A stretch of DNA of 64,000 nt from CALHRB01 sp964473465 (GCA_964473465.1 CAYYPE010000010.1:1-64000); one strand, 5' to 3'; counted from the stretch's first letter, positions 54,300 to 62,901 are shown. Numbers and translations: made by a program. Notes: generated from the sequence alone by a model not told the origin.

Positions 54300-54521
54300 T
54301 TATTTGATTGCCAGAAGCATACAAATAACACAGGAGAACAGTGCAACACCTTCAATAAGAGCTGCTGCGATAATCATTGTTGTTCTTGAATCTCCTGCTG
54401 CTTCCGGTTGTCTTGCTCCGGCTTCCAATGCTGCTGAAGCTAATTTCCCAATACCAAGACCAGCACCTATAACAGAAATTCCTGCTCCTAATCCTGCTCC
54501 TAAATGTGCTAAACTTTCCAT
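54300..54521 (-). CDS. atpE: ATP synthase c subunit
   Basis: The c subunit is the hairpin protein that forms the membrane rotor ring. The 73 residues give helix 1 (GAGLGAGISVIGAGLGIGKLAS), the polar loop ARQPEA, and helix 2 with the ion-binding Glu in AAALIEGVALF. Helix 1 lacks the Gln, and helix 2 lacks the Ser/Thr after Glu, that mark Na-binding rings, so the enzyme should be proton-coupled. A strong GGAGG (54529-54533) precedes the ATG, in line with the high copy number this subunit needs. Confidence 0.97.
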   Translation of the reverse strand: MESLAHLGAGLGAGISVIGAGLGIGKLASAALEAGARQPEAAGDSRTTMIIAAALIEGVALFSCVICMLLAIK

Positions 54522-54623
54522 TATTTTTCCTCCATTATTTTTTATTGATTAAAATGTTAATAGTGTTTTATAAAAAGTTGTTAAATATCTTAATACTTTT
54601 TTCCAATTATTTATACTTAAATT

Positions 54624-55718
54624 TTAATGAGCATGTTTCTCTTCTCCCTCATGGGAATGTTCACCAACAGCCAATCCAGTGAAAACTGCTGTCAATATTG
54701 TAAAAATATATGCCTGCAGGAAAGCAACAAGCAATTCCAGAGCATACATAAAAATTGAAAAAGCAACCGATACCGGTGCCACTGCTAATGACTTAAAATA
54801 AAAGATTAATCCAACTAATGAAAGTAATACAACGTGTCCTGCTGTCATATTTGCAAAAAGACGGACAGTCAGAGCAAAAGGCTTTGTAAATAAAGATATT
54901 ATTTCAATTGGTACCATTATAAACGATAACCACCACGGTGCTCCACCAAGTAGATGTTTAAACCAGTTGCCAATGCCAATCTCCCTTATAGCAGTCCAGT
55001 TAATTACCACCAATGCTGTCAGAGCCAGTCCTGCAGTAGTTCCCAGAGCTCCTGTTGCCGTATGCCCTCCGGGTATTAATCCGAACAGGTTCATTAATAA
55101 TATAAAGAAAAATAAACCAATAAAGTAAGGTAGCAATCTGTCTGAAATATGCTTTCCTCCTATATTTGGCTCGATAACTTTGTCTCTTAAAAAAATTATT
55201 GTAGCTTCGAGCAGGTTTTGAATTCCCTTTGGTGCTTCATTCTGATTCTTTTTGTATCTTCGGGCTCCAAAGAAAAATGCTACTAAAACAATCACTATGG
55301 CAATCCACTGAAAAACAACCAAACTTGTAACCGAAAGGTCGAGCGAAGGGGTTTGATGGTGATCTTTGGCTTTAACTATCTTATGCGTCTGATGGTCAAT
55401 TGTATAAATACCTGCTTCTGACATCGAATTAACCGATGGATATATTTTTAGTCCATATTCTCCATCATAAAGAATAACTGGTAAGTCAATCAAATGATAA
55501 TGAAAAAAGGTAAGTTCCCGGTGTTCACCAAGCCCCTTTAAAAGCACTGGGAAAACTTCTGAGGGAGGTATATCTCCACCATGTTGACCTCCGTCATGGT
55601 GACCTGCTGCATTATCATGAGTCCCCTGATGCTCCGAACCACCAGAACCACTATTTATATTACTATCTTTATTTATATCCTTACTTTCAGTAAATAGTCC
55701 ATCAATATTTTTTGCCAT
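54624..55718 (-). CDS. atpB: ATP synthase a subunit with His-rich N-terminal extension
   Basis: The a subunit is the stator channel that passes protons to the c ring. The C-terminal ~250 residues hold the helices, including GLFFFILLMNLFGLIPG and the essential-Arg motif ALTVRLFANMTAGHV. The N-terminal ~120 residues are an extra-membrane part: a Ser/Gly/His-rich stretch (EHQGTHDNAAGHHDGGQHGG) and then IYTIDHQTHKIVKAKDHH. Such extensions occur in Bacteroidota/Chlorobi atpB, and usually begin with a signal-like helix that I do not see here. Length of 364 residues is long for the family. It is followed by atpE. Confidence 0.95.
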   Translation of the reverse strand: MAKNIDGLFTESKDINKDSNINSGSGGSEHQGTHDNAAGHHDGGQHGGDIPPSEVFPVLLKGLGEHRELTFFHYHLIDLPVILYDGEYGLKIYPSVNSMSEAGIYTIDHQTHKIVKAKDHHQTPSLDLSVTSLVVFQWIAIVIVLVAFFFGARRYKKNQNEAPKGIQNLLEATIIFLRDKVIEPNIGGKHISDRLLPYFIGLFFFILLMNLFGLIPGGHTATGALGTTAGLALTALVVINWTAIREIGIGNWFKHLLGGAPWWLSFIMVPIEIISLFTKPFALTVRLFANMTAGHVVLLSLVGLIFYFKSLAVAPVSVAFSIFMYALELLVAFLQAYIFTILTAVFTGLAVGEHSHEGEEKHAH

Positions 55719-55732
55719 AAAAAACCTAATTT

Positions 55733-56032
55733 CTACATCAAATTTTGCAAATTTAATAAATTAGCCCGATAATTTATTAATAATATTTCAATGAAAATTA
55801 ATATAAATGTTGAAATCATAAACGTCAGAGCAAACGGCAAAGGCAATAAATTTAGGACTTTAAGGCAAAACCACACTGCAATTACATTAATAAAATAACG
55901 AACAACCATTGACCCAATAATGATTTTATTGAATTCCTTTGTATCTTTCTTTTGTGCTCTTTTTGCAATAAGAAAAGCCGCCAAAGCGTTGATTAAAGTA
56001 ATTCCAAATGCTATTGCTATTGCCTCAATCAA
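55733..56032 (-). CDS. atpI: ATP synthase protein I-like small membrane protein
   Basis: This 99-residue very hydrophobic protein has about four predicted helices (AIAIAFGITLINALAAFLIA, ~IIGSMVVRYFINVIAVWFCL and the tail ALTFMISTFILIFIEILLIN). Position and size match AtpI, which helps assemble the c ring or supply Mg. It overlaps the atpZ 3' end by eight bases and precedes atpB by 14. Sequence alone is too degenerate for a firm family call; context decides. Confidence 0.75.
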   Translation of the reverse strand: MIEAIAIAFGITLINALAAFLIAKRAQKKDTKEFNKIIIGSMVVRYFINVIAVWFCLKVLNLLPLPFALTFMISTFILIFIEILLINYRANLLNLQNLM

Positions 56033-56219
56033 TTTTTGAACCCTTGTTTTTTTTATTGATATTTAATACAGTCCTGAAAAAACTGACCATTCCTGCCAGT
56101 ACTCCAAAAAGCGAAAAAATTATGATTAATGTTGGTGATGTGTTAAATACTTTGTCAAGCCACCAACCCAAAAGTGCCATCAGCCCTATAGTAATAGCTA
56201 ATTGCCATCCTAAATTCAA
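56025..56219 (-). CDS. atpZ: AtpZ/AtpI-type F0F1 assembly protein
   Basis: This small protein has two membrane helices (LAITIGLMALLGWWLDKVF and LIIIFSLFGVLAGMVSFFRTV) separated by the short NTSPTL loop, the AtpZ (putative F0F1-ATPase subunit) pattern with GWWLD. The only standard start in the frame is TTG at 56219, which begins right at the first helix. The frame stays open upstream and encodes KKDKRYDSIIRELAPYL, a plausible cytoplasmic N-terminus, and a non-standard ATT at 56270 could start it. It heads the atp operon. Confidence 0.75.
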   Translation of the reverse strand: MNLGWQLAITIGLMALLGWWLDKVFNTSPTLIIIFSLFGVLAGMVSFFRTVLNINKKNKGSKID

Positions 56220-56325
56220 ATAAGGTGCTAATTCCCTTATTATGCTATCGTATCTTTTATCTTTCTTAATTAAAGTTTATACTTTTTAAATTTTTAAAAA
56301 CTCAAAAATAAGAATAAAAATGAAA

Positions 56326-56745
56326 TCAAACATAATCAAGTTGCTCATAACCTTGTTCATTTAGGTATTTAGAAAACTTTTTGTCATCGAAATCAATATG
56401 ATTTAAAAATTCTTCTCGTAAATCTTTGAATAGATCAATATTATCCAGATAAACATTGCTTTCGAAATATCCATTCAGTTTTTTTATCATATTCCATAAC
56501 CTGCTATGAACTTTTAGGCGGACATCGAGTTTGTCATAGTTCATTTCTTCCATCAAATTTTCTTCAAAAAGCCATAAATCAATCATATTATGAATTATCT
56601 TTTTGAATAACTCATGGTTTTTTGCATCCTCAATACCTTGTGAAATATTTTCAGAAAGCAGATATAAATCATTGACAATCTTTTTGTTAATGTTATCAAA
56701 TCTTGATATGCCTGTGTTATACAGATCGTTCCATTTATCGCTCAT
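56326..56745 (-). CDS. Hemerythrin-like protein with incomplete di-iron site
   Basis: The 139-residue protein has the four-helix bacteriohemerythrin layout: WNDLYNTGISRFDNINKKIV, then LFEENLMEEMNYDK, RLKVHSRLWNMI, and EEFLNHIDFDDKKFSKYL. Of the seven usual iron ligands, Glu (E61), the second His of the H-x3-H pair (H80), the late His (H116) and Asp (D121) remain. Positions of three His are Asn20, Leu57 and Arg76. It is therefore unlikely to bind a normal di-iron centre and may sense or bind something else. It stands between the GldM-like gene and atpZ on the same strand. Confidence 0.7.
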   Translation of the reverse strand: MSDKWNDLYNTGISRFDNINKKIVNDLYLLSENISQGIEDAKNHELFKKIIHNMIDLWLFEENLMEEMNYDKLDVRLKVHSRLWNMIKKLNGYFESNVYLDNIDLFKDLREEFLNHIDFDDKKFSKYLNEQGYEQLDYV

Positions 56746-56785
56746 ATCTTACCCAATATTTATGAATAAACTAATTATTTCTATC

Positions 56786-58303
56786 TCATCCTCCCCTGTA
56801 TGTTTTCGGGAGAGATACCTTTCCTCTTTTATCCACAGCTTGAATTTTGAATTGGAATGGCTTTGAAGTCGTCTTAGGTTCAAAACGAAAATGCTGGATC
56901 ACTGTCGCTTTGTCCTGCAAAACTGTCATCTTCCCTCGCATGTCCTGCCATTTTGCATTCCCTTCGATTATAAAATCAACTACTTCATTTCGTTCTTTAT
57001 CCTTGAAACCATAACTCTGAGTTATTACCTCAGCAGTCTGTCCCATATAAATTATTTCGTAAATAATTGGGTCTGGATAATTTACAACCCGGGTAAAATG
57101 TTTTTCGCCGAGAAGTTCATTGTCAATATATCTTTCTAATGTAAAGACTTTGCCAGTATCAGTGATTTCAGGAGTAAAAATGAATTTTTCGCCCTGATTG
57201 CTTTTGGCTCTGATTATGTTTCCTTCTTTCAGGTAAGCTTTAGGTTCAATACCTAATAAAGGCATCTTGGGATCGAATGTATATCTTTGCTCCGGATACA
57301 TTATTTTTGGAAAGTCAGGCTGTTCGAATGGTGCAGGTGTAACAGTAAACCTTGTTGCAGCATCAGCATTGTCATATTTTCGTACAACAGCAAGCTCAAC
57401 AACCATTCTACCAGTAGATGGTGTCTTCCCATGGATAATAAATTTATTTTCTCCTTTGTCCAAAATCTCGGCTACCCCCCTATTATCAGAGGGTTCAAGT
57501 CTAACCCTTAAATCAATTTTTGATAAATCTTTTATAGGATTTGCATTATTAATATAAATGGTGTTTGTCCACTGTTGGTACGCTATTGCATTTATTTCTT
57601 TCTTATCTGCCATTAATTGTATTGGTCCGATAGGTATTGATGAAGTTTGTTGCTGAAATTGTGGAAGAGACCTGAATAATGTGTCTATTCCCAGAAGTTG
57701 CAAAGGCAGTTGCTGTGTTATCTGTTGGGATGGTTGTGGGTCATTCACGTAAATCATCAGCAGACTGAATTGCTGTGTTACCTTGTAAATTTGTTTGACT
57801 TTGCCTGCATCGCTCAAACCTTTGGTATTGGCTAAATCAGTTCGGGAACTACCATATGCATTCACCCTTACTAAATATGTTTTATTCTGCCGCTCATTTA
57901 TCGGAGGAATCCAATAAAACAGGATTGATTGATTTTCACCCTCTTTCTCAATCCGGAAAAATCTGCTCCTTGGCTTTACATCTGAGGTCAGCACAAGATT
58001 CTGTTTCAGAAACTGATCTTCAATAATAAATTCGAATTTTACATCTTCAACATCTCCGGAATAATAAATTCGGTTCACTGAATCTATTGTAAGAATTCTT
58101 GGACCAGTTGAATCCATGATCAATCTGCAGGTCAGGTTAGTTTTTTCGGGAAAAAGGGCAAATTTTGGAGTAATAAACTGTATCCCATCGCCTGTGTTTT
58201 CCTGTTTATTTGAATCCCTACCATCAGGGATCAGAAAAACAAGAGCCGCAAGGTAAAGAATGAAATATATTTCAATTGCCTTTTTTGTTCTTACTACTGA
58301 CAT
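56786..58303 (-). CDS. GldM-like T9SS motor protein (divergent)
   Basis: This is a 505-residue protein with a single N-terminal membrane helix (IEIYFILYLAALVFLIP, ~10-27) and a long periplasmic part of several beta domains, matching the layout and length of GldM/PorM (~515 residues). The membrane segment starts after RTKK and contains E11, Y13 and Y17; an Arg and a Tyr eight residues apart (R5, Y13) recall GldM. A Gln-rich stretch near 195-225 (PSQQITQQLPLQLL) links domains. The gene follows the GldL-like gene by two bases. The assignment rests mostly on this pairing; the periplasmic domains are too divergent to match by eye. Confidence 0.65.
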   Translation of the reverse strand: MSVVRTKKAIEIYFILYLAALVFLIPDGRDSNKQENTGDGIQFITPKFALFPEKTNLTCRLIMDSTGPRILTIDSVNRIYYSGDVEDVKFEFIIEDQFLKQNLVLTSDVKPRSRFFRIEKEGENQSILFYWIPPINERQNKTYLVRVNAYGSSRTDLANTKGLSDAGKVKQIYKVTQQFSLLMIYVNDPQPSQQITQQLPLQLLGIDTLFRSLPQFQQQTSSIPIGPIQLMADKKEINAIAYQQWTNTIYINNANPIKDLSKIDLRVRLEPSDNRGVAEILDKGENKFIIHGKTPSTGRMVVELAVVRKYDNADAATRFTVTPAPFEQPDFPKIMYPEQRYTFDPKMPLLGIEPKAYLKEGNIIRAKSNQGEKFIFTPEITDTGKVFTLERYIDNELLGEKHFTRVVNYPDPIIYEIIYMGQTAEVITQSYGFKDKERNEVVDFIIEGNAKWQDMRGKMTVLQDKATVIQHFRFEPKTTSKPFQFKIQAVDKRGKVSLPKTYRGG

Positions 58304-58305
58304 AT

Positions 58306-59097
58306 TTACGAGTTTGAAAGTTTTTGAACAAGAATTCTTTCAACTTCTCTTCGAACGGCTAATTCTATCTCGTCCTTCCTTAAGGCTTCTGCCGATAAAT
58401 TTAGATTATCTACTGATTGTTTAAATGATTCAAGGGCGATACTTGTTCTTTCCATTGTTTCAAGCAATTTTGGATTTGGAGAAACTGCCTGACTTGTTAG
58501 TTCTGCAACATTATTGACCGATTGAACAAGTTCCTGCTGTGTTTCAATTAAAGTCGTAATATTATCGCTTAATTTTTCAAGATTAACAACCACTTTAGCA
58601 AAATCTGTTGCAATTTCACCAACTTCAATTATCAAATCTGTAACAGAGCTTTTATCATCATCATCATAATTTCCATTCTTTGAATCATCTTTCGGGGTAA
58701 AAAGCATAACAATAAACATAAATATCAACATCAAAGACTCGAAAGCAATGCCGGCTATTACTACTGTATCGTCAATTTTATCGCTAAATCTTCTAATCCC
58801 TATTAGAATTAAAAGTATTGCTGCACCAAAGTAAACAAATGAATTTATTGTTGCAAAATAATAACGATTTACTATCTCTTCCATCCAAAGTCCTGTTCCC
58901 GAAAAGAAACCAAGGGGGTGTGCTATCGTAACATCCTTTTTGACGTATTTCGAAATGTCCCTCTCCTGAGTACATATCTTCCAAAGAATTCCTAACGTGG
59001 CTAAACTCGGTCTTTGCTTTTCATACCTCAATTCATGAAAAATTTCTAAAAGAAGTTTTCTTCCCTCGATAGATGTTAATGTTTCAATACTTCTCAT
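58306..59097 (-). CDS. GldL-like T9SS motor protein with N-terminal extension
   Basis: This 263-residue protein has two membrane helices (~84-101 and ~112-134) followed by a C-terminal coiled coil (~150-255). The stretch FVYFGAAILLILIGIRRF aligns with GldL helix 1 (AYGMGAAVVIIGALFKI). VVIAGIAFESLMLIFMF aligns with helix 2 (SIGLVTEALIFAL), keeping the membrane Glu (E120), which is the proton-path residue in GldL. The first ~80 residues are an extra domain not found in GldL. With the GldM-like gene it would form the proton-driven motor that powers T9SS secretion and, in some species, gliding. Confidence 0.72.
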   Translation of the reverse strand: MRSIETLTSIEGRKLLLEIFHELRYEKQRPSLATLGILWKICTQERDISKYVKKDVTIAHPLGFFSGTGLWMEEIVNRYYFATINSFVYFGAAILLILIGIRRFSDKIDDTVVIAGIAFESLMLIFMFIVMLFTPKDDSKNGNYDDDDKSSVTDLIIEVGEIATDFAKVVVNLEKLSDNITTLIETQQELVQSVNNVAELTSQAVSPNPKLLETMERTSIALESFKQSVDNLNLSAEALRKDEIELAVRREVERILVQKLSNS

Positions 59098-59192
59098 TAT
59101 TATAATTTTTTAAAACAATTCAATATCAATTCTTAGCTAATATTTAAAATTAATTATTTTTAAGCGAAAAAAAATAAAAAATATTAAAATTA

Positions 59193-60320
59193 TTATGTCC
59201 TTGTTCTGAAAATAATAAAAATGCCTGCAATCAAAAAAATGATGTTTGGTAACCACCCTGCAAATTCTGGGTTTAGATTCGTTACATACCCAACAGTCTG
59301 TCCTACCTGAGTGAATACCATATAGAAAAAAGATACAAGCATAGCTGCTGTCAACTGAATAGCTAATCCACCTCGTTTTCTTATTGAAGCGAATGGAACA
59401 GCAAATAGTATCACTATAAAATCTGCAAATGCAAATGCATAATCAGAATAGTATTTAATCAATTGAAATCTTACATCTTTTCCACCTTTTTGAAGTAGTA
59501 ATATATATTCTTTCAACTCATCATAATTCATTTCTTCAACAGATTTCCTCAATTTTACTATCTCATTATGAGTCAAACTCAAATCAATCGATAGTGTATC
59601 GAATTTTTTTATCTCCACTTTTGCTGAATTTGGTTGTGATTTATCATTTTTTATTAATGAATCTGAGTGATTTATAATACGAACAAAACCACTAATTAAC
59701 TGCCATTTATTGCTTGTTGAGTCCCAGATAAGCTTTTTTGCTTCGGTTCTTTGTGTCATTCTTGGTTGGACGAGAGAAGAAAAATCTTCGATATAGATAT
59801 TGCTGCCTTCTCTGGCACTTGCATCATAATACTGAATATTAACATTCCTTAATGGATTATCCCTGTAATAAAAATCATATAATGGTGCCTTGTTCGATGA
59901 TTTATTCAAATATTTTGATTCTATTGCAAGTTTTTGTTGATTTGCTACAGGAACAATCCAGCCATTGAAATAAAGCTGAAAAATACTAATTCCAAAGCAA
60001 ATAATAATAAAAGGCATAAGGAATCTAAACAGGCTCATTCCTCCGGTTTTCATGGCAGTTATTTCATTCAATGTAGATAGTCTTCCTACAGAGAAAAGAG
60101 ACGCCACAAGAATTGCAACCGGGGTTAGAAACTTTAAAATTTCAGGAAAATAATAAAGATAGTATTTAATAATAACAATAAATGATGTGTTTTGGTCAAG
60201 AAAATCATCAAGACTTTCAATCAGATTCACTATTAGAAAAATCAGACATAAAGCTATCAACGAGAATAACAGGGTTAATAAAAATTGTCTGATAACATAA
60301 AAATCTAATAACCTAATCAT
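59193..60320 (-). CDS. LptF/LptG family permease
   Basis: This inner-membrane permease of the LPS transport ABC complex LptB2FG extracts LPS for delivery to the outer membrane. The 375 residues start MIRLLDFYVIRQFLLTLLFS, with helices at ~12-33, 50-75 and 95-120, a periplasmic beta-jellyroll (~125-280), and three C-terminal helices. The motif SVGRLSTLNEITAMKTGGMS, typical of LptF/G, is at ~75-95. Whether it is LptF or LptG cannot be told from one copy. The other partners are not in the window. Confidence 0.92.
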   Translation of the reverse strand: MIRLLDFYVIRQFLLTLLFSLIALCLIFLIVNLIESLDDFLDQNTSFIVIIKYYLYYFPEILKFLTPVAILVASLFSVGRLSTLNEITAMKTGGMSLFRFLMPFIIICFGISIFQLYFNGWIVPVANQQKLAIESKYLNKSSNKAPLYDFYYRDNPLRNVNIQYYDASAREGSNIYIEDFSSLVQPRMTQRTEAKKLIWDSTSNKWQLISGFVRIINHSDSLIKNDKSQPNSAKVEIKKFDTLSIDLSLTHNEIVKLRKSVEEMNYDELKEYILLLQKGGKDVRFQLIKYYSDYAFAFADFIVILFAVPFASIRKRGGLAIQLTAAMLVSFFYMVFTQVGQTVGYVTNLNPEFAGWLPNIIFLIAGIFIIFRTRT

Positions 60321-60426
60321 GATTTATTGAGAATTATTGAAATAAATTTCTTTTTCTAACATGTAATTTAATCCACATTAAATTTATTTCAAAATTCTTT
60401 GGTAAGGCCTTTTCGGTTTTTTTAAG

Positions 60427-60840
60427 TCAGTCAGTTTCAAAATTTTTTGGCTCCCAGTTTAAACCTTCACAAGGAATATGTTCTTTTGTTATATGCTCAT
60501 CAAAAATTTTACATAGCTGTCCTGTTTTATCAAAATGCTTACAGGAACCACAAAGGGTTGATTCTTCAACATTCTTGATTCTTTGCTGAAATTTTTGGTA
60601 TTGACGCCAGCCGGGATAGGCAGCCACAAACCATAATAAAAACAATACAATCCACCAATACTGGCGATATTCGAAGCTTGAAAGTAGTAGGAAACTGACT
60701 AAAAATACTATTGCTGTCCTTAATATAACTCCCCAGACTATAGAACCAGTAGTAATAACCGGAAAGTTTTCGCCGTCTATTCCTTCCTCAGTTCCTTCAC
60801 GGAATAATAATATATCTGTTATTTTGTTGAATACGCTCAT
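60427..60840 (-). CDS. Membrane protein with C-terminal four-Cys motif
   Basis: I do not recognise the family. From the Met at 60840 the protein has 137 residues; a Met five codons upstream is equally possible. It has two close hydrophobic helices (TGSIVWGVILRTAIVFLVSFLL split, and YWWIVLFLLWFVAAYPGW). A cytosolic-type tail follows with LCGSCKHFDKTGQLC then CEGLNWEP, that is C-x2-C-x10-C plus a fourth Cys. Such a motif suggests a small zinc or iron-sulphur site. It is transcribed toward lptF/G, and divergently from mutL. Confidence 0.7.
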   Translation of the reverse strand: MSVFNKITDILLFREGTEEGIDGENFPVITTGSIVWGVILRTAIVFLVSFLLLSSFEYRQYWWIVLFLLWFVAAYPGWRQYQKFQQRIKNVEESTLCGSCKHFDKTGQLCKIFDEHITKEHIPCEGLNWEPKNFETD

Positions 60841-60971
60841 AAGAAATACAATCATTACAAATTGTAGTAACGAAAATATGTGAAAAAAGTTGATTTTTCT
60901 TTTTGTAAATTTAAATAATTAATTGCTTTTAAAAGATTTTAAATTATTAGATAAAAAATAAGCAAAAATAG

Positions 60972-62843
60972 ATGCAAAAAATAAAAATATTACCTGATGT
61001 TGTTGCCAATCAGATTGCCGCTGGTGAAGTTGTTCAACGGCCTGAGTCGGTTATCAAAGAACTCATCGAAAATTCTCTTGATGCCGGTTCTGATTCGATT
61101 TTTGTTGTTGTTAAAGGGGCTGGAAAACAACTCATCCATATAGTTGATAATGGCTCCGGTATGAGCAAAGAGGATCTGCTTCTCTCCGTGAAACGACATG
61201 CCACCAGCAAAATCTATACTTCCGATGACCTCGAAAGAATTGTTACTTATGGCTTCAGAGGAGAAGCTCTTGCTTCTATTGCTGCAGTATCTCAACTTGA
61301 GATCAGAACCAGACAAAATGATGATGATATGGGATGGAAGCTAATTTCTGAGCCAACAAAAGAAATTCTGATTGAACCGTGCATAACAGACACTGGAACT
61401 CAGATTTTTGTCAAAAATTTATTTTATAATGTTCCTGCACGCAGAAAATTCTTGAAATCTAATCTGACTGAGTTCCGATACATATCCGATACTATGATTA
61501 AATTTGCTTTGTCAAATCCTAATATCAGGTTCACTTTTTATGATGATGATACTCTGATTTTCGATTTAAAGCCTACGGAATTAATCAATAGAATCAAAGA
61601 TTTATTAGGAGATTCAACTTCAGATTCTTTGATTCCCGTTTACCTTGAAAACGAATATCTTAAAATTTCTGGTTTCATAGGAAAACCTCATCTGGTTAAG
61701 CAATCCAAAACAGGTCAATATATTTTCCTCAACGGAAGAAGCATCATCAATAAATCCATAAGTCATGCGATTTTTTCAGCATATGAGCATCTTCTAGAAA
61801 AGAGCGGAAACCCTTTTTATATAATTTTTATCGAGTTAAACCCAGAATCATTTGATGTAAATGTTCATCCACAGAAAAACGAAGTAAAATTCGAAGATGA
61901 AAGAATGATTTATGGTTTTACTAACAAAGCTGTTAGCAAGTCTCTGCAGGAAAATAATTTAGCTCCTGAATATCATGTAGTAAATCAGCAAATTTCTCAA
62001 CCATTCGGAAGATTGGAAAACAGCCAACCCTCTGATGATAAAGACTATATGATTGTAAATAAACTTACAGGAGAAATAATTGAAAAATCGCAATTGAATA
62101 GCTTTTCGAATTCAAATTATCCCCCTGCAGATTCATTCAGAAGACAGAATTTCAGCCAAAATGAACAGATTTTTAAAAGTGCTTTCGATAAAATTTTTGG
62201 TAATTCACAGTTAGAAAACGATATTAATAACAATATTTTCAAAACCGATAGCCTTGAAGATAGTGAATCAACAAATATATATTATTGGCAACTTCATAAT
62301 AAATACATACTGACTCAGACTCCAGATGGATTAACGATCATAGACCAGCACGCTGCTCATGAAAGAATTCTTTACGAAAAAGCATTGAAAGCAATGAACC
62401 GAGAGTTTTCATATTCCCAGCAACTGCTTTTCCCTGTTACAATTAAGCTCACACCTTCAGAAATGAATCTCATAGAGGAAATTAAAACAGATTTAAACAG
62501 TCTTGGCTTTATTTTCAATATTCTATCATCCGATAAAATCGAAATAACATCTGTTCCTTTGGACACAATAAACGGCGAAGAGATAAACTCTTTCAGAGAG
62601 ATATTAGAAACTTTCGATGAATACCAGAAAGTCCGTCACACAAACAAAAGAGATAACTTAGCTGCTTCATATAGCTGTAAATCTGCTATTAAAACAGGTC
62701 AAAAATTAAGCATAGAAGAAATGAAAAATCTCATTAATGAACTAAAGAAATGCGAAGTCCCCTATGCTTGTCCTCACGGCAGACCAATTATTATTGAATT
62801 TACACTTGATTTCTTTGATAAGAAATTTGGGCGTATCCTTTAA
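60972..62843 (+). CDS. mutL: DNA mismatch repair protein MutL (endonuclease type)
   Basis: MutL is the matchmaker ATPase of mismatch repair. The N-terminal GHKL ATPase has IAAGEVVQRPESVIKELIEN, DAGSD, IVDNGSGMSKEDL, KRHATSKI and TYGFRGEALASIA. The C-terminal domain carries the nicking-endonuclease motif DQHAAHERILYE (from D458), plus SYSCKSAIKTGQ and CPHGRPIIIEF, the zinc-binding companions. The protein therefore nicks DNA itself, as in organisms without MutH. At 623 residues the length is normal. It is divergent from the Cys-motif membrane protein. Confidence 0.97.
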   Translation: MQKIKILPDVVANQIAAGEVVQRPESVIKELIENSLDAGSDSIFVVVKGAGKQLIHIVDNGSGMSKEDLLLSVKRHATSKIYTSDDLERIVTYGFRGEALASIAAVSQLEIRTRQNDDDMGWKLISEPTKEILIEPCITDTGTQIFVKNLFYNVPARRKFLKSNLTEFRYISDTMIKFALSNPNIRFTFYDDDTLIFDLKPTELINRIKDLLGDSTSDSLIPVYLENEYLKISGFIGKPHLVKQSKTGQYIFLNGRSIINKSISHAIFSAYEHLLEKSGNPFYIIFIELNPESFDVNVHPQKNEVKFEDERMIYGFTNKAVSKSLQENNLAPEYHVVNQQISQPFGRLENSQPSDDKDYMIVNKLTGEIIEKSQLNSFSNSNYPPADSFRRQNFSQNEQIFKSAFDKIFGNSQLENDINNNIFKTDSLEDSESTNIYYWQLHNKYILTQTPDGLTIIDQHAAHERILYEKALKAMNREFSYSQQLLFPVTIKLTPSEMNLIEEIKTDLNSLGFIFNILSSDKIEITSVPLDTINGEEINSFREILETFDEYQKVRHTNKRDNLAASYSCKSAIKTGQKLSIEEMKNLINELKKCEVPYACPHGRPIIIEFTLDFFDKKFGRIL

Positions 62844-62901
62844 TATAAATCCAAATAATTTTTATTAATTAAAAAATTCCATAATTTAAAGTTTTTATTA
62901 A

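Noticed and set aside
54300..54521. Sodium-coupled ATP synthase
   Set aside because: The c subunit lacks the Gln in helix 1 and the Ser/Thr after the ion-binding Glu, so a proton ring is expected.
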